Source: Cocos nucifera (lineage: Eukaryota; Streptophyta; Magnoliopsida; Arecales; Arecaceae). Taken from it: DNA of 64,000 bases. The notes beneath the pieces were generated by a model, which saw only the letters and a list, made by a program, of their open reading frames with translations, was not told the origin of the DNA and searched no databases. Positions 47,217 through 56,823 of the stretch are shown here, one piece after another. Where the stretch lies: the NCBI GenBank assembly GCA_006176705.1, contig QRFJ01005812.1, forward strand, positions 186,001 to 250,000, read 5' to 3'. A program made the position numbers and the translations under genes. Each line of letters opens with the position of its first letter. The first letter of the stretch is position 1.

Positions 47217-48050
47217 TTGATAATTAAGGGTTTGAAAAGGAAAATTCATCACCAGAGGAAAAAACTGAAAAAGATAGAATATGAACTCCAAAGATCCAGA
47301 AAAAATGCTTCGGAGGCGATGATTGAAGTCACTCGCCTCCATAAATTATACATGAAGGATTTTGTAAGCTTCAACATTAAGAAGGATAATTTTGAGGAGT
47401 CGGTGGAATTTAAAAAAAGTGCCAGTGATAAGTTCTGGGCATTAACCATGAAGATTAACTCTTTCGAAGTTAAACTTGATTTGACGAAAGAGATAATCCG
47501 ATTGTTGGAGAGGAGTTCATCGTGATCTTTTGATAAGTTGAGATATGATTGGGACTGGTCGAAAAATTTTTTCGAGCTCTAGAGGTAGCTTTATGACACC
47601 AAAGCTCAGCACGATAAGTGTTGGACTGATTATAAGAAGAAAATGAGTAGGCTTGAAAGTGAGTTCAAATCGGCGAACGAAGAGGTGGCTCGTCTTTGGA
47701 GGTAATTATGCGATAATCAGTAGGTCAGTGCTGATAAAGAGTCGGAGCGGATTATTTTTCTGAGGGAGTCCTTCTGCGGTCTTTCATTTGCATTGGAGAA
47801 GGATAAGGCCGAACTCCAATAGTTGAGGATCTAGATGGTATACGAGCGTCAAGTTATGAAGGATGCGGAGGCTGAGTCGGCGGTTCTGAGGAGGCAGTTG
47901 AGAGAATCCGAAGATAATTATCGATGAGCCGACAGGATATATGTGGAGAGTCTACTAAGGAAGAAAGAACTTAAGGAAGAGATAGTTAGTTTAAAGAAAT
48001 CTTTGATGATGGCCAATAGTCTAAAGTCTGAGGGATCAGATCCTTCTTAG
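47217..48050 (+). pseudogene. Antisense gene 2 of Tat C: long coiled-coil protein
   Basis: One frame runs from at least 47217 to the TAG at 48048. It has no good ATG at its left end, so the start may lie in an upstream exon ending before 47190. The composition is Glu/Lys/Leu/Arg-rich with heptad-like spacing throughout ('KKLKKIEYELQRSRKN', 'KKKMSRLESEFKSANEEVAR', 'KKELKEEIVSLKKSL'), indicating one extended coiled coil. First open to 47525, it is then interrupted by nine stops, mostly TAG, where glutamine or arginine codons fit. No enzymatic domain is seen. It may be a second antisense product of the element or the distal part of a longer version of gene 1. Confidence 0.65.
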
Positions 48051-48406
48051 AACTTTGGCCTTTTCCTCATCGCTTTTGTAACCGATCTTATAGACCTTCA
48101 TTTTGTAACAATTCTAACTTTAATGAAAAAATACCTTCTTTAATTATTTTTCTATTTCATTTCTTCACTTTTCTCCTTCGTTTTGTCTTTTGTTGGAATA
48201 ATCATTGAAAAATAGCTTTTCTCCTATCTTTTCATGATCGAAGATCTTTATTTATATCAAGACGATATTAAGACGATGTTGTCTTTCCATTTCCAGCTTA
48301 GTCGATTTTTCTTGGTCCTTTTGTCAAGATGAAGTCCTTATTTATTCTTGATAAGGTTGGTTTTTGCTTTTGCCATGATAAGATTTTTCTTCTGTCTTAG
48401 GCAATC
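48051..48406. other. Spacer between antisense gene 2 and the repeat array
   Basis: No gene. It is T-rich on the plus strand. 48290-48406 may be a degenerate first unit of the array that follows ('gatgaagtcc', 'gataagg'). Confidence 0.4.
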
Positions 48407-49150
48407 GGAGGTCTTTGATTTGTTCATATTAAAATGAGGTTCTTCTTTTGTTAACAGGATTGCAGTGGCACAATTGGGCCATTGTTAGGTCTTCTCCTCT
48501 CCTCCTATTTTTAATAACTGGAGGTCTTTGGTTTGCTTATATTAGGGCAAGGTTCTCCTTCTGTTAACAGAGCTGTAGTGGCATGATCGGGCCGTTGATA
48601 GATCTTCTCCTCTCCTCCTATTTTTAATAACTAGAGGTCTTTGGTTTGCTCATGTTAGGATGAAATCCTCCTCCTGTCCCTAACATGGCAGTAGGGACAC
48701 AAATGGATCATTAAATGGGCCTCTTTCCTCATCCCATCTTAAATTAACAAGGCCTTCAACTTTGCTCAAGTTAGGATGAGGTTCTCCTCCTATTTCTAAC
48801 AAGGTTGTAAGAGCATAAATAGACCATTGAATGAGCCTCTCCCCTCATCTCATCTTTAATTAATAAAGCCTTCGACTTTGCTAAAGTTAGGATGAGCTTC
48901 TCCTCCCATTCCTAACAAGACTGTAGGGGCACAAATGGGCCATTGAATGGGCCTCTCCCCTCCTCCTATCTTAAATAACTAGAGGTCTTCGAGTTGCTTA
49001 TGTTAGGATGAGGTTCTCCTCTTGTCTCTATCATGGTAATAGGAGCACAAATGGACCATTGAATGGGCCTCTCTCCTCCTCCTATCTTAAATAATCGGAG
49101 GTCTTTGACTTGCTCATGTTAGGATGAGGTTCTCCTCCTATTCCTAACAT
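48407..49150. repeat. Tandem repeat array, about 115 bp x ~6.5
   Basis: Units start near 48407, 48520, 48633, 48749, 48866, 48981 and 49097 (periods 113-117 bp). Each has 'gg(a/c)(g/c)(g/t)tctt(t/c)g' then 'tgctcatgttaggatgaggt', 'tctcctcc', 'aacatggcagtagg', 'gggcc(a/t)(t/c)tgaatgg' and 'ctctcctcctcctatctt'. Tandem arrays before the 3' LTR are typical of Tat-lineage elements and are a known seed of satellite DNA. Confidence 0.92.
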
Positions 49151-49259
49151 AGCCACTTTTGATTGCTTCTTTTCTGTCATCACATAGTTTTTGCGCTAAG
49201 AAACAATAATGTTGAAATGGATGAGTTTTATTGAAGAAAAATTACTGATAATACATTCT

Positions 49260-50560
49260 CAAATTTTTTGAATTCTAAGGTCGTGGGAGTGTTGTTCCTC
49301 CGAGCTCCTTCAGACGATAAGTTCTGGGCGGACGACCTCCTCTACTTTATATGGGCCTTCCCAATTTAAAGCAAGATTTTCTTAATTTTAAGATTGTGAA
49401 ACAGCTGCTCGCCGAAGTATCAAGTCTCCCACTTTGAATATTCTGCCTTTGACTTTTGAGTTGTAGTAGCGAGCTACTTTTTGCTTGTAGGCTGCCATCC
49501 GAACTTGAGCTTTTTCTCATTTTTCTTTCACCAAGTCGAGGTTAGCTCTTAGGTCCTGTGAGTTGCATTGCTCATTGAATGCCACAACTCATGTTGATGG
49601 AAATTTAAGTTCTATCGAGATGACAGCTTCAGTTCCAAAGGCCAAAGCGAATGGAGTTTCTCTTATTGGCAATCTTTAGATAGTTTGGTAAGCCCAGAGC
49701 ACATGATAGAGTTCATCTATCCAAGTCCCTTTTGTCCTCTCAAGCTTTGCTTTGATACCTTACAGCAGGGTTATGTTAGTTACTTTGGCCTCTTCATTTG
49801 CCTGTGGGTGAGCCACTGATGTAAAATGATGGAAGATATTCAAATCTTCATAGAATTTGGTAAATCTCACTCCAGCAAATTATCATCTATTATCTATTAT
49901 GAGGGTCCGAGGTAGGCCGAATCTGCAAACAATCGACTTTCAGATGAAGTTCTGCACTTTCGCTTCAATTATTTTTACCAAAGGTTCTGCTTCAATCTAT
50001 TTTGTGAAATAGTCTATTGCCACCAAGAAAAACTTTTGTTGTTCGGACGTCATTGAAAAAAGTTCGAGTATATCCATTCTCCATTGTGCAAATGGCCATG
50101 GAACACTCAGAGATGTAAGTTCAGAGGTTGGCTATCTTTGGATGTATGCATTTCTTTGGCAGCGGTCACATTTTGTAACATATTTCATAAAATCATGATA
50201 CAAGGTCGGCCAATAGTAATCCTGCCGAAGTAGTCTTTGTGATAAAGATCTGGACCCTACATGACTTCTGTAGATTCTCTCGTGTACTTCTCATAATGCA
50301 AAATCAGCTTCTAAAGGTTGGAGACATCTTAAGAGTGGTAAAGAATATGATTTTTTATACAGTTTGCCTTCGTACAAAACATACCGGAAGGCTTGATTTC
50401 TGAGTTTTCGAGCTTCTTTTGAATTATAAGGAAGAACTCCATTTTTAAGATAGGCGATCAGTGGATCAATCCAACATGGCTCATGGTCGATCTACATTAC
50501 AGATTATGGTTCCTCTGAACTTGGACATTTTAGAACATCAAACAATACTTTCTTAGGCAG
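49260..50560 (-). pseudogene. Tat C integrase, broken
   Basis: The C-terminal end is clearest on the minus strand near 49265-49400: 'KLGRP', 'SRGGRPPRTYRLKELGG', 'LPRP', the end motif of plant Tat integrases ('GTYRL.D..G..LPR.WN'). Upstream parts of zinc-binding and core regions are traceable in shifting frames to about 50560. No uninterrupted frame of useful length remains. Confidence 0.7.
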
Positions 50561-51219
50561 TTCGACCGAGGCTAAAGTGGCTAGTTTAGAGAGAAGGTCG
50601 GCTCTGGTATTTTCTGCCCTTAGAATCTATTGGATGTTAAAATTGTTGAAGGTCGGAATCAAGTTTTTCACTTTCTTAATATATTTCATCATGCTTTCCT
50701 TCCGTGCTTCATAACTACCGCTAACCTATCCGACCATTAGTTGAAAATTACTATAGACCCGGAGCTGATCTGCTTCTAACTCTTTAGCTATCTTTAACCT
50801 AGCGATCAATGCTTCATATTCGGTCCTATTATTAGTTGCAGAGAATTCAAAGCATAATGCATATTCGATGATGATCTCCTCCGGGTTAATCAAGATCAGC
50901 CCTGCGCCTGCACCAGAAGCGTTGATGAGCCATCCACATATAGGGCCCAAAAATCTTCGGAGAGATCAACTCTTTCTTCAGAAGAGCTCGGCTACAATCA
51001 TGAAATGCTGGTTTCATTTTGTTCAAGCTCGGCTTCATCTGAAATGATGCATTCTACTATAAAATCTGTTAATATTTAAACTTTGACTGATGATCGAGGT
51101 TGGTAGTTAATGTCGAATTTGGTGAGCTCAATTACTCATTTTGCCATTCTCCTAGAGGCATCTGTTCGATGAAGAACTATCTTGATTGATTGATCAGTAA
51201 GAAGGATTATGGTATGCCC
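50561..51219 (-). pseudogene. Tat C second RNase H domain, broken
   Basis: The clearest piece (50950-50726) has 'GAGAGLILINPEEIIIEYAL', then 'ATNNRTEYEALIARLKIAKE' and 'RVYSNFQLMVG'. This is the archaeal/plant-type RNase H that Tat elements carry in addition to the RT-linked one. The catalytic Glu of 'EYEAL' is present. 'YSDSQL' has become 'YSNFQL', losing the catalytic Asp. Confidence 0.82.
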
Positions 51220-52506
51220 CTAAAAATAAGATCGGAGTCTCCAGGCTACAATCAATAGAACATAAGTTAGTTTTTCTAACTTGGTATACCTGGTCTCAGC
51301 ATCTCTCAGGACCCGACTTATGTAGTAGATTGATCGCTGTACTTTTGCTTCTTCTTTAACTAAGACTGCTGCCAGAGCTGTTAGGGAGACTGCTAGGTAT
51401 AGAAATAGTTCTTCTCCAGGTTCGGGCTTGGCTAACGGGGAAGGTGAGCAAAGGTAGTCCTTGAGCTCTTTAAAGGCTTGCTGGCATTCGGTGGTCCAGC
51501 AGAAGTCCTTTGATTGCTTGAGAATTTGAAAAAAGGGCATACATCACTCAACTGATTTTGAGACGAAGCGGTTCAGGACTGTCATCTTTTCAGTTAGGTG
51601 CTGAACTTCTTTGATGGATTTAGGAGTCGTCATCTCTTGAACGGCTCGAATCTTCTTCGAATTTGCTTCAATCCCGCACCTTGACACCATGAACCCCAAG
51701 AATTTTTCTGAAATCACACCGAAGGCGCATTTGGTTGGGTTCAACTTCATCTTGTATTTTCAAAGGGCATCAAAGGTTTTCTTAAGGTCGGCAATGTGAT
51801 TTATTGAAGTTTGGCTCTTGACAAGCATGTCATCTATATACACTTTCATGTTGCGGTCGATTTGCTCTTTGAAGATCTTAATGATCAGGTGCTGGTATGT
51901 TGCTCCTACATTTTTGAGTCCAAAAGGCATAACCCTGTAACAGTAAAGACCACGATCAGTAATAAAAGCAGTTTTCTCTTCATCCTCTAGCACCATCTGG
52001 ATTTGATTATAGCCGGAGAAGGCATCCATAAAAGTGAGGAGCTCGTGGCCCGAAGTTGCATCCACTAGCTGATCATTTTTGGACAGAGAATAGCTATCTT
52101 TTAAGCAGGCTTTATTTAATTTTTTGAAATCTATACACATTCTCCATTTATCGTTTGCCTTTTTGATGAGTATGACATTAGAGATCCAGTTCGGATAGTT
52201 GACTTCTCGGATGAATCTAGCCTTGAGGTGCTTGTTAACTTCTTCTACAATTGCCTTCTGTCTCTCTAGGGCATGGCTCTGCTTCTTTTCTTTCATTGGT
52301 CGATGTTTTGGATCAACGGCCAAATGATACTCCACGACTTCCACATCGATTCCTGACATGTCTATGGGGACCCAGACAAAAACATCTGCATTTCTTCGAA
52401 GAAATTCGACAAGCTGCTCTTGTATCCCATCAGTTAAATTGGAACCAATCTGTACCATGTGCTCTACATTCCCATCATTCAAAGTGACTGAGATAAGATC
52501 TTCCAT
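51220..52506 (-). pseudogene. Tat C reverse transcriptase with linked RNase H, broken
   Basis: The first 248 codons (52506-51760) are open: 'DVFVWVPIDMSGIDVEVVEY', 'VDPKHRPMKEKK', 'FIREVNYPNWISNVILIKKA', 'KWRMCIDFKKLNKAC', 'FMDAFSGYNQI', 'MPFGLKNVGATYQ' and the active site 'YIDDMLVKS'. 51750-51544 continues 'NPTKCAFGV', 'KFLGFMVS'. 51540-51220 has the connection and RNase H-like part ('FKELKDYLCSPSPLAKPEPG', 'YYISRVLRDAETRYTKLEKL'). One stop and a short gap separate the pieces. This is the best preserved coding part of the element and firmly places it in the Tat lineage. Confidence 0.92.
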
Positions 52507-53050
52507 CGATTCTTCCCTTTCTTCTATGAGGTCGTCCTAGACATCTAACCCATCAATAGGATAAGGGTCGGATTGTTCTTTCTTTTGTAGGGCAATTGAA
52601 TAGCAATGCCTTGCCAGAGCTTGACCTCTCCTGACCTCTTCGATCCCAAAACTTATCGAAAACTTTATCTTCAAATAATAAGTTGACACCACCATCGGAA
52701 GTGCATTTAGATCAGGTCGGCCGAGAATTACATTATAAGTAGAGAGCCTTTACTATCAAAAAATCCATCTATGCTCTAGATTATCTTGGATATTGCCCTG
52801 CAGCCATAGCTTGAGTTATTACACCTTCAACTGGTACTGCAACACCAGCGAAGCCTACTAGTGGGGAGTTTATTAATCCATGCCGACTATTAGATATTGA
52901 TATTTTGGAGAAAGCATCATAAAATAAGACGTCAGTCAAACTTTCATTATCAACTAGGATGTGATGTACATCATAGTCTGCTATATTTAAAGAGATTACA
53001 ATCACGTCATTATGTGAAAATTATACTCCCTATGCATCTACCTCAATGAA
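52507..53050 (-). pseudogene. Tat C aspartic protease, broken
   Basis: 53005-52781 reads 'DYDVHHILVDNESLTDVLFY', where the family has Asp-Asn-Gly-Ser. The Gly of the active site is Glu here, which should abolish activity. A stop follows before the RT frame. Confidence 0.8.
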
Positions 53051-54657
53051 AGTTATGGATTCTTTAGTCCTCCATCTCTTCACTGATCCCTCAGATCCGC
53101 TGGCCTCTTCTTGCTGAAGTCCCCCAGAGATAGTGTTAATGATGCTGAGAGGTGGCCGATCTCCTTGTTGTTCCTTCCTTCTTGGTGGTTCTTACTGTGG
53201 CAGTGCTCTCGATCGATCTTCTCTTACTTCAGATCGGCATCTGAAAAATCGACCCAGCCGACCTCTCCTGATGAGCTTCTCGATCTCATTTTGGAGCTGA
53301 ATGCATTCTTTAGTATCATGGCCATGATCACAATGGTAGAGGCAGTACTTGTTAGGATTGTATTTACCAGGATGAATGCGCATCCTTTCAGGCCTCGATA
53401 GTTGCTCCTTAATCTCCATCAATACTTGCATTTTTGGAGCATTGAGGGGGTCATAGTTATGAAACCTTCTAGGAGGAGAACTTCGTGTCCTTCTTCAGGG
53501 CTTCTTTGACGACGAGCTCGAGAAGGAGTTCAGGCTCGCTTGCACTCGAGAGGAGTCCGTGAGTATGATTGAACTTCATTCGACCCTCCATCAGCTGTAG
53601 ACTTATTAGACTCGCCCATCTACCACTCTCCTGCGGCTTCCTCATCCTTCAACTTGAAGGCTTCTTCCATTCAGACATATCCTTCAGTTTGAGCTAGTAG
53701 ATCAATAAAGTCCCTGGGGTACTTCTTCTTCAAAGAGAATAGCAAATCATTCTTCTGAAGGCCATCCTTTAGCACGGCCATTGCAATAGACTAGTTCAAG
53801 TTTCGGACTTCTAGTGCAACAACATTGAAGTGATTAATATAAGCCCGGATGGACTCTCCTTCCTTCTACTTGATATTGATGAGGGAGTCCAAACCTCTCC
53901 AAAAATGTTAGCTGCTGACAAAATGAGCCACAAATTGATAGCTCATCTGATCAAAGAAGAAGATCGTACCTATTTTCAACGTTTAGTACCAGTTTCTTGC
54001 TGCTCCCTTCAAGATAGATGAAAAAGCTCAGCATAAGATGGCTTCTGGTGCATTATGAAGCAGCATCATTGTTTGAAAGGCCTCTAGGTGATCGATCAGA
54101 TCAGAGATTCCATCATAGCTTTCAAATTGAAAAACCTTGAAGTTCAGCGGAATGGGCTCTTGCATAATTTAGAGAGGGAAAGAAGGATCGATGCAGACAT
54201 CGTCATAGTGAGCTGGGGCGACATGGCGGAGCTCCTCAATCCGTTGATCTATCTCTTATAATTTTTGATCGAGGACGTCATCTCGATCGCAAATCTTGGA
54301 AGACTTTCGACCATAGATGGAGAAGGTCTCTTTTGAAGAAGAATCATGATCTGAACAAGAATTTTCTGTTCTCTATTTTTTCTTCCCAAGGGCGATGAAT
54401 ATGCTAGCCCAAGTGCATCTTCTTGGAACCGATTCCTGACATCCCAATGGTGAGTTTTTTGATGGAACTGCCACTGGAGGTTGCTGCATAGCCTGCACCA
54501 TTTTGGTGAGGCCCTGAATCTGCTGCATTAACAGGTTAAACTGCTTCAGATCTACCATGGCCGTCGGTAGAGGAGATTGAAGCATCAACGATGGAGCAGG
54601 AATGGATGGATCTGGCTCAGATCTGATGGCAGAAGCAATAGATCTCCGGATAGTCAT
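53051..54657 (-). pseudogene. Tat C gag, broken
   Basis: It starts near 54657. The first piece is Pro/Gln-rich with 'FNLLMQQIQGLTKMVQAMQQ'. The middle (about 54250-53500) is fragmented. The C-terminal piece (53431-53192) has 'KYCLYHCDHGHDTKECIQLQ' then 'IEKLIRRGRLGRF', the conserved Tat zinc-binding end of gag. Confidence 0.82.
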
Positions 54658-54763
54658 TTTCTTTGGAGGTATTTCTTAGGATTGAGGGAGAGGATAGAGA
54701 TGAATCTTGAAGAAGAAGATTCACAGGATTGACTGAACACTCCTTTAAGAATAAAGGTTTACA

Positions 54764-54790
54764 AATTGGCCCTTTCTCTAGCGCCAATCC
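54764..54790 (-). other. Primer-binding site region of Tat C
   Basis: On the minus strand the 5' LTR end CACCAACA is followed by GGATTGGCGCTAGAGAAAGG. 'TGGCGC' starts are typical of Tat-lineage primer sites; the tRNA is not identified. Confidence 0.6.
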
Positions 54791-55766
54791 TGTTGGTGCA
54801 AAATCTGATTGACACTGGATCGAGCTGGAGTTGAGGAAGAAGAGGTTTTCATTGGTGACTTGCAAAATAGAGTTCCATCTGAAATTGATGGTGGTGGCTC
54901 TGATAGGATCCTTCGATGATCAAGTAAGCTCTTCTGGCCAATAGAAATGGAGTGCTCAGAAAAGAATTCAACAAAATTTTGGGAAGGAGAAGAGAGCTTA
55001 GAGAAAATCGATGTGGAGGATCTCTTTTATAGACGGAGCCTGCAACAAACTTGAAAGTGACAGCCATAATCATCGGATAGTGGGCCGCTTGGGGTCACGT
55101 GGAGTTTGTTACAGAGAGTAGTGTCCATTGTCATGACGTGCCCATTTGTTGGAATTTAATAGTCGAAGTTCGGAGGAAGCAGACGTTGGTTGGTGAATAG
55201 CTTTGATATATATCAATTTTAGAAAAGTTCAGACACTTCTCTAAGTTGTTTATGAGTGAGTTGATTCATGCCGTGTAGAGAGCTATAGATTAAAAGGGGT
55301 TTGATTGAAAGAAATCACCTAGATGGAATATGACTAGAGGGGATCATCCAGGAGGAATGCTAGTTGAAATCTGAGAGTAATCTGTTGGAGAAATTCGGAT
55401 GAAGTTTGACTGATGGAGAAGTCTGAAAGAAGTCTGACTGATGGAGAAGTCCGACTGAAGGAGAAGTCTGAGAGAAGTTCGGTTGAAGAATAAGACTGAA
55501 AGGAGTCCGACTGATGGAGAAGTCTGAGAAAATTTCATTTGAAGGAGAAGTCCAGGAGGAGTTCGACTGGTAGAGAAGTCTAGAAGGAGTTCAACTGATG
55601 GAGAAGTCCGACTGAAGGAGAAGTTTGGGAGGAGTTTGGCTGAAGAAGAAGTTCGGAAGGAGTTCGATTGGCAGAGAAGTGGTGATTGAAGCTCTTCTAT
55701 GATTATAAATTATACTTGGCTGAGCATTAGACCGAACTTCGACGGAAATGGGGTTTACCCCCAACA
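54791..55766 (-). repeat. 5' LTR of Tat element C (976 bp)
   Basis: It runs from TGTTGGTGCAAAATC to GTTTACCCCCAACA, with perfect inverted termini TGTTGG/CCAACA. It is a close copy of 43394-44321, slightly longer because the ~30-bp tandem units (55370-55680) are more numerous. A minus-strand TATA box (TATAAAAGAG) is at about 55024-55033. Confidence 0.92.
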
Positions 55767-55771
55767 TGGAT

Positions 55772-56810
55772 GAACCATGTGTGTACAAGAAGACTAGTGG
55801 GAGTACCACAGTTTTCTTAGTTTTGTATGTAGATGACATACTCTTCATTGAAAATGGTATCCCAATATTGCAATCGGTCAAGTTATGGCTATCAAATAAG
55901 TTTTTCATGAAAGACTTAGGAGAAGCATCCTATATACTAGGTAAAAAGATCTATAGGGATGGATCTAAGGGGATGCTAGGCTTGTCCCAGTCTCGATACA
56001 TTGACTTAATACTAAAAAGGTTCAGTATGGATGGGAGTAAAAGAGGTTACTTACCCGTGAGTCAAGGCATACATCTCTCTAAGAAGATGTCTCCTAAGAC
56101 ACCCGAAGAGAAATAGAATGAGTTCTATTCCTTATACTTCGACTGTAGGATCAATAATGTATGCCATGTTATGTACCAGATCAGATATTGCTTATGCTTT
56201 AGGCATAGCCAGTAGATTTCAGACTGATCTAATAGAGGATTATTGGAAAGCTGTGAAAAATATTCTTAAGTACTTGAGAAGGACTAAGGATATTTTTTTG
56301 GTATATGGTGGATCTGATCTCAAACTAGAAGGGTATTCTAACTCTAGTTTTCAATCAGATCCAGTTGATATCAAATCCATTTTAGGATATATCTTTACTC
56401 TAGACGATAGAGCAGTGCATTGGAAGAGTACCAAGCAGACAACTGTAGCTAACTCAACCATTGAGACAAAGTACATAGCTGCAAGTGAAGCCACCAAGAA
56501 AGCTATCTGGATGAAGGAGTTCATCACTGAATTGGATGTTGTTCCTAAAATTGAGAACCTAGTACCATTTTATTGTGATAATACTGGAGTAGTTGCTCAA
56601 GCAAAGGAACCAAAATCTCATCATAAATCCAACCACATTCTAAGATGCTTCTATCTCGTTTGTGAAATTATTGAAAGACAAGTATTGTCATTGAATGAGT
56701 AGATACAAAGAATAATATAGCAGAACTGTTCACTAAGGCTTTAACATAACAGCAATTCGATCGCCACCTTGATTGTATGTGATTAAAATATAAGGATGAT
56801 TGACTTTAGT
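55772..56810 (+). pseudogene. Copia D RT (second part) and RNase H, broken
   Basis: Continues the RT cut at 43393 in the same frame: 'EPCVYKKTSGSTTVFLVLY', then the active site 'YVDDILF', 'MKDLGEASYILGKKIYRDGS', up to a stop at 56114. After a frame change 56118-56702 has 'TVGSIMYAMLCTRSDIAYAL', 'ILKYLRRTKDIFLVYGG', RNase H 'IETKYIAASEATKKAIWMKE' and 'FYCDNTGVVAQAKEPKSHHK'. Typical Copia RNase H has Glu-Ala-Glu-Tyr, here Glu-Thr-Lys-Tyr, so a catalytic residue is lost. Confidence 0.9.
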
Positions 56811-56811
56811 G

Positions 56812-56823
56812 CAAGTGGAAGAT
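56812..56823 (+). other. Polypurine tract of Copia D
   Basis: CAAGTGGAAGAT directly precedes the 3' LTR start TGAAAGGAATATG. Confidence 0.55.

Larger units (their letters stand above)
43394..55766 (-). mobile_element. Tat-type Ty3/gypsy element C with antisense genes
   Basis: A 12.4-kb minus-strand element inserted in the RT of Copia D with perfect TGGAT duplications (43389-43393 and 55767-55771). LTRs are 43394-44321 and 54791-55766. Gag, protease, RT, RNase H and integrase follow each other from 54657 to about 49260 on the minus strand. The 3' region between integrase and 3' LTR is more than 4 kb long. It holds a tandem repeat array and two plus-strand (antisense) reading frames. This arrangement, with extra antisense ORFs and 3' tandem repeats, is known from the Tat lineage (Retand, Grande, Ogre relatives). 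All frames carry stops, so it is inactive. Confidence 0.93.
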
